Source of the DNA: Shewanella salipaludis
GTDB taxonomy: Bacteria > Pseudomonadota > Gammaproteobacteria > Enterobacterales > Shewanellaceae
Length of the DNA stretch: 64,000 nt
Reading direction: 5' to 3'
NCBI RefSeq assembly: GCF_012911865.1
Contig: NZ_JAAXYH010000008.1
Location: 124,001 to 188,000 of the forward strand
The notes beneath the pieces were generated by a model. The model saw only the letters and a list, made by a program, of their open reading frames with translations, ran no database searches and was not told the DNA's origin. Positions 28,627-38,340 of the stretch are shown piece by piece. How positions within the stretch are numbered: position 1 is the first letter of the stretch; each line of letters starts with the position of its first letter. The position numbers and the translations under genes are program-made.

Positions 28627-29802
28627 ATGGAAAGTTATGACTTGGTCATCATAGGTGGCGGGATCAACGGCGTCGGCGTGGCCCAGTGTGCCAGCGCCGC
28701 CGGTTATTCCGTGCTGCTGCTGGAGCAGGGCGAGATAGGGGCCCAGACCTCGGCCAATTCCAGCAAGCTGATCCATGGCGGCCTGCGCTATCTGGAAACC
28801 GCCCAGTTGCATCTGGTGCGCGAGTCCTTGCTCGAGCGCCGTGCCTTGCTCAGGTTGGCGCCAACCCTGGTCAAGCCGGTGCGCTTCTATATCCCTGTGT
28901 ACAGCGACAGCCGGCGCAGCCCATGGACCATACGCGCCGGTCTGAGCCTGTATGCCGTGCTGAGTGAGTTCGATTCCCTGGGACGCTTCGAATCCATTCC
29001 CGCCATGCATTGGCCGAAAATCCACGGCCTGAAGTTGCAGGGGCTGAAGGCCGTATTTCAATACTGGGATGCCCAGACCGACGACAAGCTGCTGACCCGG
29101 GCGGTCGGGCGCAGCGCCGTCTCCCTCGGTGCCACTGTGTTGACCCAGGCCAGCTGCCTGGAGATAGAGCATGGTGCCGAGCTCTGCCGCGTCGGCTATC
29201 GCCACCAGGGAACCGAGCGGATGGTCGGCGCCAAGGCAGTCATCAACTGTGCCGGCCCCTGGGTCAACCGGGTGCTGGCAAGCGTCACCCCGGCGATCGC
29301 CGCCGAGGCCATAGACTGGGTACAGGGCACCCACCTGTTGCTGGATATCCAGGCGCTGGATGGCATACTGTATCTTGAGTCCTGTTTCGATAAGCGGGTG
29401 ATCTTCGTCATGCCCTGGTATGGCAAGACGCTGATCGGCACCACTGAGACTGTGCTGTCGTCACTGGGGAATAAGCCGGAGCCGACCCGGGAGGAAATCG
29501 ACTATCTGCTGGGCATATATACGCATTATTTCCCGGCGGCGGGGGATGTAGCGGCGCTGAGCGCCAAGATCCTCGACAGTTTCTGTGGTGTGCGGGTATT
29601 GCCGCGTCAGTCCGGCAATGCGTTCGAGCGGCCGCGGGATGCGTTGCTCCAATGCCGGCCCAGCCACCCGCGGCTCTTGAGCCTGTACGGCGGCAAGTTG
29701 ACCACCTTCAGACGCACGGCCAAGGAGGCCATCGACTGGTTAACCCAAACCTTGGGTCCCAGGGCGCGACTCGCCGATGTCGATGAGTTGGAATTGTCTT
29801 AG
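28627..29802 (+). CDS. Short GlpD-like FAD-dependent oxidoreductase
   Basis: A 391-residue flavoprotein of the FAD-dependent glycerol-3-phosphate dehydrogenase family. The FAD motif VIIGGGINGVGVAQCA (about 7-22) and the family signature SSKLIHGGLRYLE (about 46-58) are clear. The C-terminal FAD region LLSLYGGKLTTFRRTAKEA is near residue 355, but the C-terminal helical DAO_C domain of full-length GlpD (about 500 residues) is missing. The stop is followed directly by intergenic DNA, so this seems a natural short form rather than a broken gene. It follows an OhrR-like regulator by 77 bases. Substrate unknown; glycerol 3-phosphate is plausible. Confidence 0.8.
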   Translation: MESYDLVIIGGGINGVGVAQCASAAGYSVLLLEQGEIGAQTSANSSKLIHGGLRYLETAQLHLVRESLLERRALLRLAPTLVKPVRFYIPVYSDSRRSPWTIRAGLSLYAVLSEFDSLGRFESIPAMHWPKIHGLKLQGLKAVFQYWDAQTDDKLLTRAVGRSAVSLGATVLTQASCLEIEHGAELCRVGYRHQGTERMVGAKAVINCAGPWVNRVLASVTPAIAAEAIDWVQGTHLLLDIQALDGILYLESCFDKRVIFVMPWYGKTLIGTTETVLSSLGNKPEPTREEIDYLLGIYTHYFPAAGDVAALSAKILDSFCGVRVLPRQSGNAFERPRDALLQCRPSHPRLLSLYGGKLTTFRRTAKEAIDWLTQTLGPRARLADVDELELS

Positions 29803-29864
29803 CCCGGGTGATGAATAATGATTTTTGCGCCGAAAAACGCTAGAGTGTGGCGTTTTCAGCCAAA

Positions 29865-29903
29865 GCTCTAATATGAGGCTCTAATATGAGACTCTAATAT
29901 GAG
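29865..29903 (+). repeat. Three 13-base tandem repeats at the rlmC start
   Basis: [GA]CTCTAATATGAG occurs three times in a row. Each unit holds an ATG, and 13 is not a multiple of three, so the three ATGs lie in three different frames; only the last (29899) opens the rlmC frame. Confidence 0.85.
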
Positions 29904-31101
29904 CCTTGGCATGAGCCCTAACATGAGCCCTGTATGGGTTCGGATACAGCCGAGTGATCTTGCCGTGAAGTGTGCCTATTTTGAGTCTGGTCTATGCCTG
30001 TCCTGCCGTCATATTCGGCTGCCCATGGCCGAGCAAGTCGCGGCCAAGACCCGCGAACTACAGGCGCTGCTGGCCAATTTTGCGGTGCAAGCCTACTTGC
30101 CGCCCGTGTTGAGTGCCGAAACCGCCTTTCGCAACAAGGCCAAGATGGTGGCCCTGGGCGCCGCCCATCAGCCAATCCTGGGGCTGCTCAGCCCAAGCGG
30201 CGAGGCGGTCAGCCTCTGCGATTGCAGTCTCTATCCCGACGACATGCAGCGGTTGCTGCATCGACTCGAGGCCTTCGTGCGCCAAGCGGGTCTGCCGCCC
30301 TACCAGGTTTCCAAGGCCAAGGGCGAGCTCAAGTTTGTGCTCCTGACCCGCAGTCAGGCCAAAGGTGAGTATATGCTCAGGTTTGTGCTGCGCTCCCACC
30401 AGGCCATAGCGCGCATCGAGCGTGAACTGCCCAAGCTGCTGGCGGAATATCCGCAGATCAAGCTGGTGTCGGTCAACATACAGCCTGTGCATATGGCGAT
30501 CCTCGAAGGCGAGGAAGAGATCTTTCTCACCCGGCAGACCCGGCTGGAAGAGAGGTTCAACGATGTGCCTCTGTATATCCGCCCCAAGAGTTTCTTCCAG
30601 ACCAACCCGCAGGTCGCGGCCCAGCTGTACCGGACGGCCCGCGATTGGGTGGCCGAATTCAAGCCGGCCAGCCTCTGGGATCTCTTCTGCGGCGTCGGCG
30701 GCTTCGGGCTGCACTGCGCCGCCAAAGACATCAGCTTAACAGGCATAGAGATAGAGGCCGAGGCCATCGCCTGCGCCAAAATGTCGGCCGCGGCCATGGG
30801 GTTGGAAAAGGTCAGCTTCAGCGCCCTGGATTCCACCGATTTCGCCAGGGGCGAAAGCGCTGCAGATAAGCCGGATCTCATCATAGTCAACCCGCCCAGG
30901 CGCGGCATAGGCGAGGCCCTGTGTCGCTCCCTGAGCGAGTTCGCCCCCCGGGCTATCCTCTATTCCAGCTGCAACCCCAAGACCTTGGCCAAAGATCTGG
31001 CCCATATTCAAGGTTATGCGATCACCAAGGTGCAGCTGTTCGACATGTTCCCCCACACGGATCACTTCGAAGTGCTGCTGATGCTGGAACGCGAGGCCTG
31101 A
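29899..31101 (+). CDS. rlmC: 23S rRNA (uracil-747-C5)-methyltransferase RlmC
   Basis: A 400-residue SAM-dependent enzyme that methylates U747 of 23S rRNA. The N-terminal iron-sulfur cysteines are in [12 protein letters not shown], with the fourth in CSLYP (about residue 110). The SAM motif [13 protein letters not shown] lies near 258, and the catalytic cysteine in LYSSCNPKT near 355. E. coli RlmC begins almost directly at the first cysteine motif, so translation could start at GTG 29965 instead of the ATG at 29899. Several in-frame ATGs (29899, 29911, 29923) precede it, and the 13-base tandem repeats cover the first. Confidence 0.93.
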   Translation: MSLGMSPNMSPVWVRIQPSDLAVKCAYFESGLCLSCRHIRLPMAEQVAAKTRELQALLANFAVQAYLPPVLSAETAFRNKAKMVALGAAHQPILGLLSPSGEAVSLCDCSLYPDDMQRLLHRLEAFVRQAGLPPYQVSKAKGELKFVLLTRSQAKGEYMLRFVLRSHQAIARIERELPKLLAEYPQIKLVSVNIQPVHMAILEGEEEIFLTRQTRLEERFNDVPLYIRPKSFFQTNPQVAAQLYRTARDWVAEFKPASLWDLFCGVGGFGLHCAAKDISLTGIEIEAEAIACAKMSAAAMGLEKVSFSALDSTDFARGESAADKPDLIIVNPPRRGIGEALCRSLSEFAPRAILYSSCNPKTLAKDLAHIQGYAITKVQLFDMFPHTDHFEVLLMLEREA

Positions 31102-31204
31102 GTCGCACCCGGCCCAGGCAAAATTATTCCCCCGGATGTCATCTCTGGGGCATCTTGATGTCATAATCTGGCCCAGTCGTATCATTGCAGGGAACCTTAG
31201 CTAT

Positions 31205-32368
31205 ATGTGGCAGATCTTTTTACGTTTTCTCTCTCTTGGGCTGGTGAGTTTCGGTGGCCCGGCGGCCCACATAGGCTATTTCCGCCAGACCTTCGTCAAG
31301 GAGCTGGGCTGGCTGGATGACAAGCGCTTCGCCGGCCTGGTGGCCCTGAGTCAATTCATGCCCGGGCCTGGCTCCAGCCAGCTGGGTTTCGCCATAGGCT
31401 ATTACCGCGGCGGATTGAACGGCGCCCTGGCCGCCTTCGCCGGTTTCACCCTGCCATCCTTCATCCTCTTGTATTTGCTGGCGGTGACCAGTGCCCAATG
31501 GCTGGACAATGGCTATTTCAACGGCGTCATCCATGGTCTCAAACTGCTGGCCGTGGTGGTGGTGTTTGATGCGGTGCTCGGCATGTTCGGCCAGTTTTGC
31601 CGCCGTAAGCTCACCCAAGGACTCATGCTGGCGAGCGCCGTCACCATGTTGCTGCTGCCCGCCATGGGGGCGCAGCTGTTGCTCTTGTGTCTTGGGGCCA
31701 TCGCCGGTGCTGTCTGGCTCAACGGCCAGCAGGCGGGGGAAGCGGCCACTAGCGCGCCGGCCATCAGGCTCAATCCGGTCTGGCTGGGGCTGTTTGGCGC
31801 CTTGCTGTTGGCCTCCTTCTATTGGCTGTCCCAGGGCAGTGGCCTGACTCTGGTGTTCGCCCAGTTCTATCAGGTGGGCAGCCTGGTGTTCGGCGGCGGT
31901 CATGTGGTGCTGCCGCTGCTGGAGACCCATGTCGCCCAGGCCATGAGCGGCGATCGCTTCCTCACAGGCTATGCCCTGGCCCAGGCCGTGCCCGGGCCCA
32001 TGTTTACCCTGGCGACGTTTTTGGGGGCCGAGCTTTGGCTCGAGCAGCCGCTGCTGGGCGCCCTGGTGGCGACCGGGGCCATCTTCCTGCCGGGTTTTTT
32101 GCTGATGCTGGTGGGCCTGGACAGTTGGCATTTCATCGCCGCCCGTCCCAGAATTGCCGCCGCCATCGCCGGGGTCAACGCCTGCGTGGTGGGGCTGCTG
32201 TTGGCGGCCCTGTACCGGCCTGTGTTCAGCAACGGCGTGGTCTCGCCCCAGGATATGGCGCTGGTGTTGGTGGGCTTCGGCTGCCTCAAGCTATTCCGGC
32301 CGCACATAGTGCTGCTGGTGGCCGGCTTTGCCTGCGCCGGTGTGGTCACGGGCGTGTGGTTAGGTTAA
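31205..32368 (+). CDS. Chromate transporter, ChrA family
   Basis: A 387-residue inner-membrane protein of the CHR family, which exports chromate or moves related anions. Two homologous halves are visible, each opening with the family pattern: FLSLGLVSFGGPAAHIGYF (about 7-25) and FYQVGSLVFGGGHVVLPLL (about 221-239). The motif QFMPGPGSSQ in the first half and QAVPGPMFTLATF in the second half are also typical. The ATG at 31205 is preferred over an upstream ATG that would add a non-hydrophobic tail. It follows rlmC by about 100 bases. Confidence 0.93.
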   Translation: MWQIFLRFLSLGLVSFGGPAAHIGYFRQTFVKELGWLDDKRFAGLVALSQFMPGPGSSQLGFAIGYYRGGLNGALAAFAGFTLPSFILLYLLAVTSAQWLDNGYFNGVIHGLKLLAVVVVFDAVLGMFGQFCRRKLTQGLMLASAVTMLLLPAMGAQLLLLCLGAIAGAVWLNGQQAGEAATSAPAIRLNPVWLGLFGALLLASFYWLSQGSGLTLVFAQFYQVGSLVFGGGHVVLPLLETHVAQAMSGDRFLTGYALAQAVPGPMFTLATFLGAELWLEQPLLGALVATGAIFLPGFLLMLVGLDSWHFIAARPRIAAAIAGVNACVVGLLLAALYRPVFSNGVVSPQDMALVLVGFGCLKLFRPHIVLLVAGFACAGVVTGVWLG

Positions 32369-32540
32369 TTTTGCGCTGAGGGGCTGCATTTTGAGCGGAC
32401 GCGCCCTAGTCGGCCCTGGTGTAAAAATAATCATCGCTATTCTGGCGCTAACCTGGACTAGCCCCCTAGGTTTCAAGCCGCGCTTAGGTTAAAATATGCG
32501 GTTGCAACCAGTGTCTACCGTTAATTTAAGTTGGAAATTC

Positions 32541-33639
32541 ATGTTTGAAGTCAATCCGGTAAAATTCAAGATTAAGGAGCTCGCGGACCGCACCCAGCTC
32601 CTTAGGGGGTATCTTTGACTATGATGCCAAGCAAGAGCGTCTAGAAGAAGTCAGCCGCGAGCTGGAAAGCTCGGAAGTGTGGAACGATCCCGAACGCGCC
32701 CAGGCGCTGGGGAAAGAGCGCGCCGCGCTCGAGGCAGTGGTCAAGACAATCAATACCATGGACACGGGCCTGGAAGATGTCGAGGGCCTGCTGGAACTGG
32801 CGATAGAAGAAGCCGACGAGGATACCTTCAATGAGGCCAGCAGCGAGCTGAGCGATTTGGAGAAGAGCCTGGCGGAACTCGAGTTCCGCCGGATGTTTTC
32901 CGGCCCGAACGATGTCTCCGACTGCTACCTGGATATCCAGTCAGGCTCGGGCGGCACCGAGGCCCAGGACTGGGCCAACATGGTGCTGCGCATGTACCTG
33001 CGCTGGGGCGAGGCCCATGGCTTCAGCCCTGAGCTGATGGAAGTCACCGACGGCGATGTCGCCGGTATCAAGGGCGCGACCATCAAGTTCAGCGGCGAAT
33101 ATGCCTTCGGCTGGTTGCGTACCGAGACCGGGGTTCACCGCCTGGTGCGCAAGTCGCCGTTCGATTCGTCCGGCCGTCGCCATACCTCGTTCTGCTCAGT
33201 GTTCGTTTATCCGGAAATTGATGACGATATCACCATAGATATCAATCCGGCGGAACTGCGTATCGATACCTACCGCGCCTCGGGTGCCGGTGGTCAGCAC
33301 GTCAACAAGACGGAGTCGGCGATTCGTATCACCCACTTGCCGACCAATACCGTGGTGCAGTGCCAGAACGACAGGTCCCAGCACAAGAACCGCGACGCGG
33401 CGATGAAGCAGCTCAAGGCCAAGCTGTATGAGCTGGAAATGCTCAAGCAGAACGCCGACAAGCAGGCCGCCGAAGACGCCAAGTCGGATATCGGCTGGGG
33501 CAGCCAGATCCGCTCCTATGTGCTCGACGACGCCCGCATCAAAGACTTGCGTACCGGGGTCGAGAACCGCAACACCCAACAGGTGCTCGACGGCGATCTG
33601 GACAAGTTTATCGAAGCCAGCCTGAAGTCCGGCCTGTAA
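32541..33639 (+). CDS. prfB: Peptide chain release factor 2 (with programmed +1 frameshift)
   Basis: RF2 releases peptides at UAA and UGA codons. The gene is in two frames: codons 1-25 from ATG 32541 end at an in-frame TGA (32616-32618), where a +1 shift at CTT-T-GAC continues in the next frame to 33639, giving about 365 residues, the normal length. The shift site has the classic internal Shine-Dalgarno AGGGGG (32604-32609) three bases before CTTTGA. The recognition motif SPF (in [13 protein letters not shown]) and the GGQ catalytic motif ([12 protein letters not shown]) are intact. This is the known autoregulatory design. lysS follows, as in E. coli. Confidence 0.97.
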
Positions 33640-33692
33640 GCCGCCGGCAACGAGCCACCGCTACCGAATTGAAGCTATAGATGAGAAACGAG

Positions 33693-35195
33693 ATGACTGA
33701 TTTAGTACAAGATGAAAACAAGCTGATCGCCGAGCGCCGTGCCAAGCTGGAGCACATACGCCCGACTTGTGAAGCCAATGCGCATCCCAATACCTTCCGC
33801 CGTACCCATAAGGCCGCCGAGTTGCAGGCACAGTATGGCCAGAACACCAAGGAAGAGCTGGAAGCCCTGGGCTTCAAGACCAGCATCGCAGGTCGCATCA
33901 TGGCCAAGCGTGGTCCCTTCCTGGTGATCCAGGACGTGTCCGGCCGCATCCAGGCCTATGCCGAGAAGAGCGTGCAGGGTGAGCTGAAGGAGCGTTATCA
34001 GGGGCTGGACATAGGTGACATCATAGGGGTCACGGGTCAGCTGCACCTGTCGGGCAAGGGCGATCTGTACGTCAACATGGAAGAATACCAGTTGCTGACC
34101 AAGGCGCTGCGTCCCTTGCCGGAGAAATTCCATGGCCTGACGGATCAGGAAACCCGCTACCGTCAGCGTTACGTGGATCTCATCGTCAACGAAGAGTCAC
34201 GCCAGGCCTTCATCATGCGCTCAAAAGTGGTTGCGGCTATCCGTAACTTCATGATCAAAAAAGAGTTCATGGAAGTTGAAACCCCCATGATGCACGTGAT
34301 CCCCGGCGGTGCCTCGGCGCGTCCCTTCGTGACTCACCACAATGCCCTCGACATGGCCATGTACCTGCGTATCGCGCCCGAGTTGTACCTCAAGCGTCTG
34401 GTGGTCGGTGGCTTCGAGCGGGTGTTCGAGATCAACCGCAACTTCCGCAACGAAGGTCTGTCGCCACGCCATAACCCGGAATTCACCATGATGGAATTCT
34501 ATATGGCCTATGCCGACTACCAAGATCTGATGGATCTGACCGAAGAGATGCTCAGCTCCATCGCGCTGGAACTCATGGGCAGCACCAGCATGCCTTACGG
34601 CGAGCATACGGTCGACTTCGGCGGTCCATACACCCGCATGAGCATGCTGGACGCCATCAAGCATTACAATCCGGACAATGCCACCATCCAGGCCATGACC
34701 TATGAAGAGGTCAAGAACGTCGGTTTCATGCGTGAACTGGCATTGAGCCTGGGGATGAAGGTCGAAGACTTCTGGACCTGTGGTCAGCTGCTGGAAGAGA
34801 TCTTCGGTGAAACCGCCGAGCCCAAGCTGATGCAGCCTACCTTCATCACGGGCTACCCGGCGGACATTTCGCCACTGGCGCGTCGCAACGATGACAACCA
34901 CTTCATCACCGACAGGTTCGAGTTCTTCATCGGTGGCCGTGAAGTGGCCAACGGCTTCAGCGAGCTCAACGACGCCGAAGATCAGGACAGTCGCTTCAAG
35001 GCCCAGGTCGATGCCAAGGACGCGGGTGACGACGAAGCCATGTTCTACGACGCCGACTATATCACTGCGTTGGAACACGGCCTGCCACCGACTGCGGGTC
35101 AGGGCATAGGCATAGATCGTTTGGTGATGTTGTTTACCAACACCCACACCATACGTGACGTGATCCTGTTCCCGGCGATGCGGCCACAGGTTTAA
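33693..35195 (+). CDS. lysS: Lysyl-tRNA synthetase
   Basis: A 500-residue class II aminoacyl-tRNA synthetase that charges tRNA-Lys. The N-terminal OB-fold anticodon-binding domain (about 60-145) is followed by motif 2 ([22 protein letters not shown] in pieces [11 protein letters not shown] and [11 protein letters not shown], about 250-275) and motif 3 ([13 protein letters not shown], about 468-480). The start at 33693 follows AACGAG; a four-codon longer start exists. It lies 53 bases after prfB, the same pairing as in E. coli. Confidence 0.97.
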   Translation: MTDLVQDENKLIAERRAKLEHIRPTCEANAHPNTFRRTHKAAELQAQYGQNTKEELEALGFKTSIAGRIMAKRGPFLVIQDVSGRIQAYAEKSVQGELKERYQGLDIGDIIGVTGQLHLSGKGDLYVNMEEYQLLTKALRPLPEKFHGLTDQETRYRQRYVDLIVNEESRQAFIMRSKVVAAIRNFMIKKEFMEVETPMMHVIPGGASARPFVTHHNALDMAMYLRIAPELYLKRLVVGGFERVFEINRNFRNEGLSPRHNPEFTMMEFYMAYADYQDLMDLTEEMLSSIALELMGSTSMPYGEHTVDFGGPYTRMSMLDAIKHYNPDNATIQAMTYEEVKNVGFMRELALSLGMKVEDFWTCGQLLEEIFGETAEPKLMQPTFITGYPADISPLARRNDDNHFITDRFEFFIGGREVANGFSELNDAEDQDSRFKAQVDAKDAGDDEAMFYDADYITALEHGLPPTAGQGIGIDRLVMLFTNTHTIRDVILFPAMRPQV

Positions 35196-35229
35196 GCCGC
35201 TACGGCTCGCCTTGATGCGGTGCACTAAC

Positions 35230-35259
35230 GAAAAAACCAGCCTCAGGGCTGGTTTTTTT
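35230..35259 (+). terminator. Terminator after prfB-lysS
   Basis: AAAAAACCAGCC-TCA-GGGCTGGTTTTTTTT, strong stem and T run 35 bases after lysS. Confidence 0.93.
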
Positions 35260-35535
35260 TGCTCATTCATCCTGGTTATGGCTCCAGGCTTGCCGTGTCA
35301 AAGGGGGGCTACCGAGCCACTCATTGTCTGGCATTGGTCACTGCATAGCTCCCCCTGTGACATGCAGCGAGGCCGTTTGGGTATGCCGGCGGCGCCGGGC
35401 TCGGCCGTGTGACCTGGCGCAAAGGCTGGGCACTGGGCTTTCGTTTTCTCCCGCTATAGGCGTATAGTACTATGATATTTAGTGGCTTTTACTTAAAGCC
35501 ATAAAGGAAATCCTAGCTCTACAGGGACGATCGCC
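35260..35535. other. Spacer before the binding-protein gene
   Basis: No gene seen. The right part contains GCGTATAGTACTATGATATTT (35459-35479, given in part as GTATAGTACTATG), a short palindrome TATAGTACTATA-like word that could be an operator or part of a promoter for the next gene. Confidence 0.4.
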
Positions 35536-36576
35536 ATGAAAGCTTTATCTCTCTTCCCTCTCCTTTGTTTGGGGGCCTTGTTTGCCATTCCCCAGGTTCT
35601 GGCCCAGGAGACGCTAACCCTGGGGCTGATAGGCAAGACCAAGAAGGACAGTTTTTACGAGCAGTCACTGCATGGCTGCCAGGCTTACGCCAAGGCGCAT
35701 ACCAGTGCCGAACTAAGGATTGACTGCCTATACGGTGGGCCCGAGTATTTTCAGGACATAAGGGAGCAGGTGATTGCCATCAATGAGATGATAGCGCACG
35801 GCGTCGATGGCCTGCTGGTTTCGACCACAGACTCTCAATATCTGGTCGAGCATGCCCTGGTGTCGGCCAAAGCCAGGCATATTCCCGTCATCACCTTCGA
35901 CTCAGATCTCCTGCCGGAACATAGTGGCTACCGCCTGGCCTATGTCGGTACCAATAATTTCGATCTGGGTGTCGCCCTGGGCAACTACGCCAAGCAGTTC
36001 AAGACCCAGGGGCAAACCTTGGTGTGTATCCAGTCCGGCAACGTCAGCACCCCGAATCTTGATGAGCGGATCCGTGGGGTGCGCTTCGCCTTATCCGGTG
36101 AGGCTACGGGCCAGCGCCTCGATGACGCGAATGGCTGGAAGGAATATGACAGGTGCCCCTTCTATACTTCGGGCAAACGCGACATGGCGTTGAACCAGCT
36201 GGAGTTGGTGCTGAAAAAGTCCGTGCCCGTGTTCATCGCCGTGGCGGGATTCGCCCAGTTTTCACCCCACTACATAACGCGGATGACACCCTACAGGCGG
36301 CAGATCAGTAGTCACGAGACAGTGATCATCTCCGCCGATACCGAAGCGCTGCAGCTCGAGGCGCTCGAGCAAGCGCTGTCTACCGTGAATATCGGCCAGC
36401 GTCCCTTCGAAATGGGGCGCCTGGGGGCGGAAATGCTCCACCAGTACCTGACGACGGGCAAGGCGCCGTCAACCGAATTCAGCTATCTCGGGTTTCATAC
36501 CTGCACCCGGGAGAATACCGGGACATGCACAGGCGTCGAAGCGAATGATTCGGCCGGCACCAGGGGGGTCTATTGA
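35536..36576 (+). CDS. Periplasmic sugar-binding-protein-like receptor
   Basis: A 346-residue protein with a signal peptide ending PQVLAQE (about residue 24) and the fold of type I periplasmic binding proteins (Peripl_BP_4: TLGLIGKTKKDSFYEQSLHGCQAYAKAH near the start, given as separate words GLIGKTKKDSFYEQ and GCQAYAKAH; GVDGLLVSTTDS near 95; VPVITFDSDL near 118). Such proteins deliver ribose-like sugars to ABC transporters or to sensors. No ABC transporter or sensor gene is adjacent, so this is an orphan, perhaps feeding a two-component or cyclic-di-GMP sensor elsewhere. The cysteine-rich tail (HTCTRENTGTCTG) is unusual. Confidence 0.8.
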   Translation: MKALSLFPLLCLGALFAIPQVLAQETLTLGLIGKTKKDSFYEQSLHGCQAYAKAHTSAELRIDCLYGGPEYFQDIREQVIAINEMIAHGVDGLLVSTTDSQYLVEHALVSAKARHIPVITFDSDLLPEHSGYRLAYVGTNNFDLGVALGNYAKQFKTQGQTLVCIQSGNVSTPNLDERIRGVRFALSGEATGQRLDDANGWKEYDRCPFYTSGKRDMALNQLELVLKKSVPVFIAVAGFAQFSPHYITRMTPYRRQISSHETVIISADTEALQLEALEQALSTVNIGQRPFEMGRLGAEMLHQYLTTGKAPSTEFSYLGFHTCTRENTGTCTGVEANDSAGTRGVY

Positions 36577-36612
36577 GCCCAGCCTTGGCTCACCCCTTGC
36601 CGCCCTGTCGAG

Positions 36613-36676
36613 GTTACGCGACTTTGGTTTAATAAAGCGTCTTCAACGCTCGTGGCAACTCCGAAGGGGATGTGTA
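36613..36676 (+). repeat. Island-border repeat, copy 1
   Basis: GTTACGCGACTTT, a 15-base insert, then CTTCAACGCTCGTGGCAACT and CCGAAGGGGATGTGTAACCT. Related to 37127-37170 (same strand) and to 38931-38976 (opposite strand). Confidence 0.65.
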
Positions 36677-36854
36677 ACCTGCGGCTGCAATTGAGGTTGA
36701 AAAAGAGTTTTGGCTGTCCCCACTATCCGCCACTATCCGTTCAGCCTGATGTCGATACCCACTGTCGGTATCGGCGCCGCTATCCTACTGATAGAGTCAC
36801 TGTAAATATCTGTGTTACTCATCACCTGCCGTGGGCTTTCGCACTGTTACACCA

Positions 36855-36920
36855 ATGACACGCCGTGAAGACATCCCTGTCGGCTCGACGGCGGCATCCA
36901 TGCCGCCAACGGCCATTGGC
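36855..36920 (+). repeat. Dispersed hairpin repeat, copy C
   Basis: Same word order as 5304-5366: TGACACGC, ACATCCCTGT, GGCTCG, then the hairpin GGCGGCATCCATGCCGCC (36890-36907). The stem sequence differs from the other copies but pairs fully. Confidence 0.7.
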
Positions 36921-37126
36921 GCAACAGTGCTTATTCTGGTGTACTCATTGGCAGCAGAGTAGAGTCGCAATGAGTTCTGTCCTACCCTGCTGTTCTGGAG
37001 CTCCCCGTGCCACCCCACGAAGTTGACAGCCCCTTGGGCTTATTCGAAAGTCACTAACGCTTCCGATGGGGCATCGGGCTCTTGATTGAATCGATAGCCC
37101 GAAAGCTACGCCGACGTCCTGTCGGC

Positions 37127-37170
37127 GTTACGCGACTTTCTTCAACGCCCCGCGGCAACTTCGAAGGGGG
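37127..37170 (+). repeat. Island-border repeat, copy 2
   Basis: GTTACGCGACTTT followed at once by CTTCAACGCCCCGCGGCAAC and TTCGAAGGGG; it lacks the 15-base insert of copy 1. Confidence 0.65.
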
Positions 37171-37239
37171 CTGGGTGAAACCTGTAAGTAAAGAGTTGTG
37201 CCTGTCCTGTCTTTCTACCTATGGTTTCTCTTGTTCTTT

Positions 37240-38340
37240 TCAGTTGCAGATTGCATCACTCGATATCACGGCTGCATGGATATTATGATCTCCTTCCAAT
37301 ACTACCTTTCCTTGTTCTACAAATGTGATAAGCACTTGACCATTTTTCAAACGATGAGGAGAAGGCTTGGCAATATTGCCAAAATCATGTTCAACCACCA
37401 ATTCCTCATCACCTAGCTTGGCGTTACTTTTAATACATCTGCGCCACAATGACAGCTCCCCTTCCTCATCGACAGGATAAGAGTAATAAATGTCCATGTT
37501 GCCATCAGATCTCGAAACAGCTGTTGCATCATGAACAGTAGCATTGGTTAAAGTGAGAGGAGTAGGCTCACCCCATGTTTTACCCATATCGTTAGACATT
37601 CTAAAATGTGATTTCATAATAAATATTGGTTCGCCATTCGCTTTTGTCTTGCTTGTTTTGAAACCTTTTTGAAATAAATAAAGAAGCTTTCCATCACTAA
37701 AGGATGAAAGATATGGCATAGAACCAGAATTTCCTATATATGAAGGTTTATCAAAATCTATGCCATTATTGCTGATGGAAAAGTATAATTTACAACATAG
37801 CTTCTCTCTATAGACCAAGCCCACTTTATTACCGTCAACCACATGCCACTTGGCATTGCTTGCAGGGGATATAGGCATTTCCAATGAGAGTCTTTGTTGT
37901 TCTACCAGGCTGCTATCCACAAGTTTTGCTCTATAAGCAATAGCCTCAGACTTGTAGCTTTTTGATTCGATATAGTAGAGCCACTCATCATTGTTTATTG
38001 TGACTTGGCTAACTGAAGTTCTGATTTTTGCATTTTTGTGTGCTGAAACAACCTTTTGGGGAGTGAATTTTATTTTTTATTTCGACATATCCACTTGTGA
38101 GTAATGTAAATTTCCTTTGCGAACGTGATACCCGTCCCAGGATTCATACACTAGTATGTTGAGACCTTTCTCTTGAATAAGAGCACTATTGTATTGGATT
38201 TCAGGAGGCTGTTCTATTCTGACGATATTTTCTTTTCGCAAGGGCCGGTTGTCTTCACTTGCTGAAGTTGAAATCGAGCCTGAAATAAAGAGGATGAATA
38301 AAACAATTGATGTTTTTGTTGTTTTGTAACTGCAATGCAT
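37240..38340 (-). pseudogene. Sialidase-like (BNR-repeat) exported protein with in-frame stop
   Basis: Reading the minus strand from ATG 38340, the frame is a single 366-codon gene to TGA 37240-37242 except for one TAA at 38077-38079. The first 87 codons give a signal peptide (hydrophobic run IVLFILFISG) and a start of the mature protein; after the TAA the same frame continues without further stops through a region with an Asp-box (SNDMGKTWGEP, S-x-D-x-G-x-T-W), typical of sialidase and other six-bladed propeller enzymes. An internal GTG at 37920 could start a shorter product but has no signal peptide. So this is one gene broken by a nonsense codon, or a sequencing error, or a recoded stop. 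The gene is AT-rich and looks acquired. Confidence 0.7.

Larger units (their letters stand above)
36577..37239. other. Repeat-rich spacer at the left border of an AT-rich island
   Basis: No supported gene. It holds two direct copies of a repeat built on GTTACGCGACTTT...CTTCAACGC...GGCAACT-CGAAGGGG (36613-36676 and 37127-37170), one copy of the dispersed hairpin repeat (36855-36920), and a GCCGAC/GTCGGC hairpin (37111-37126). Composition turns AT-rich at about 37190. Confidence 0.6.
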
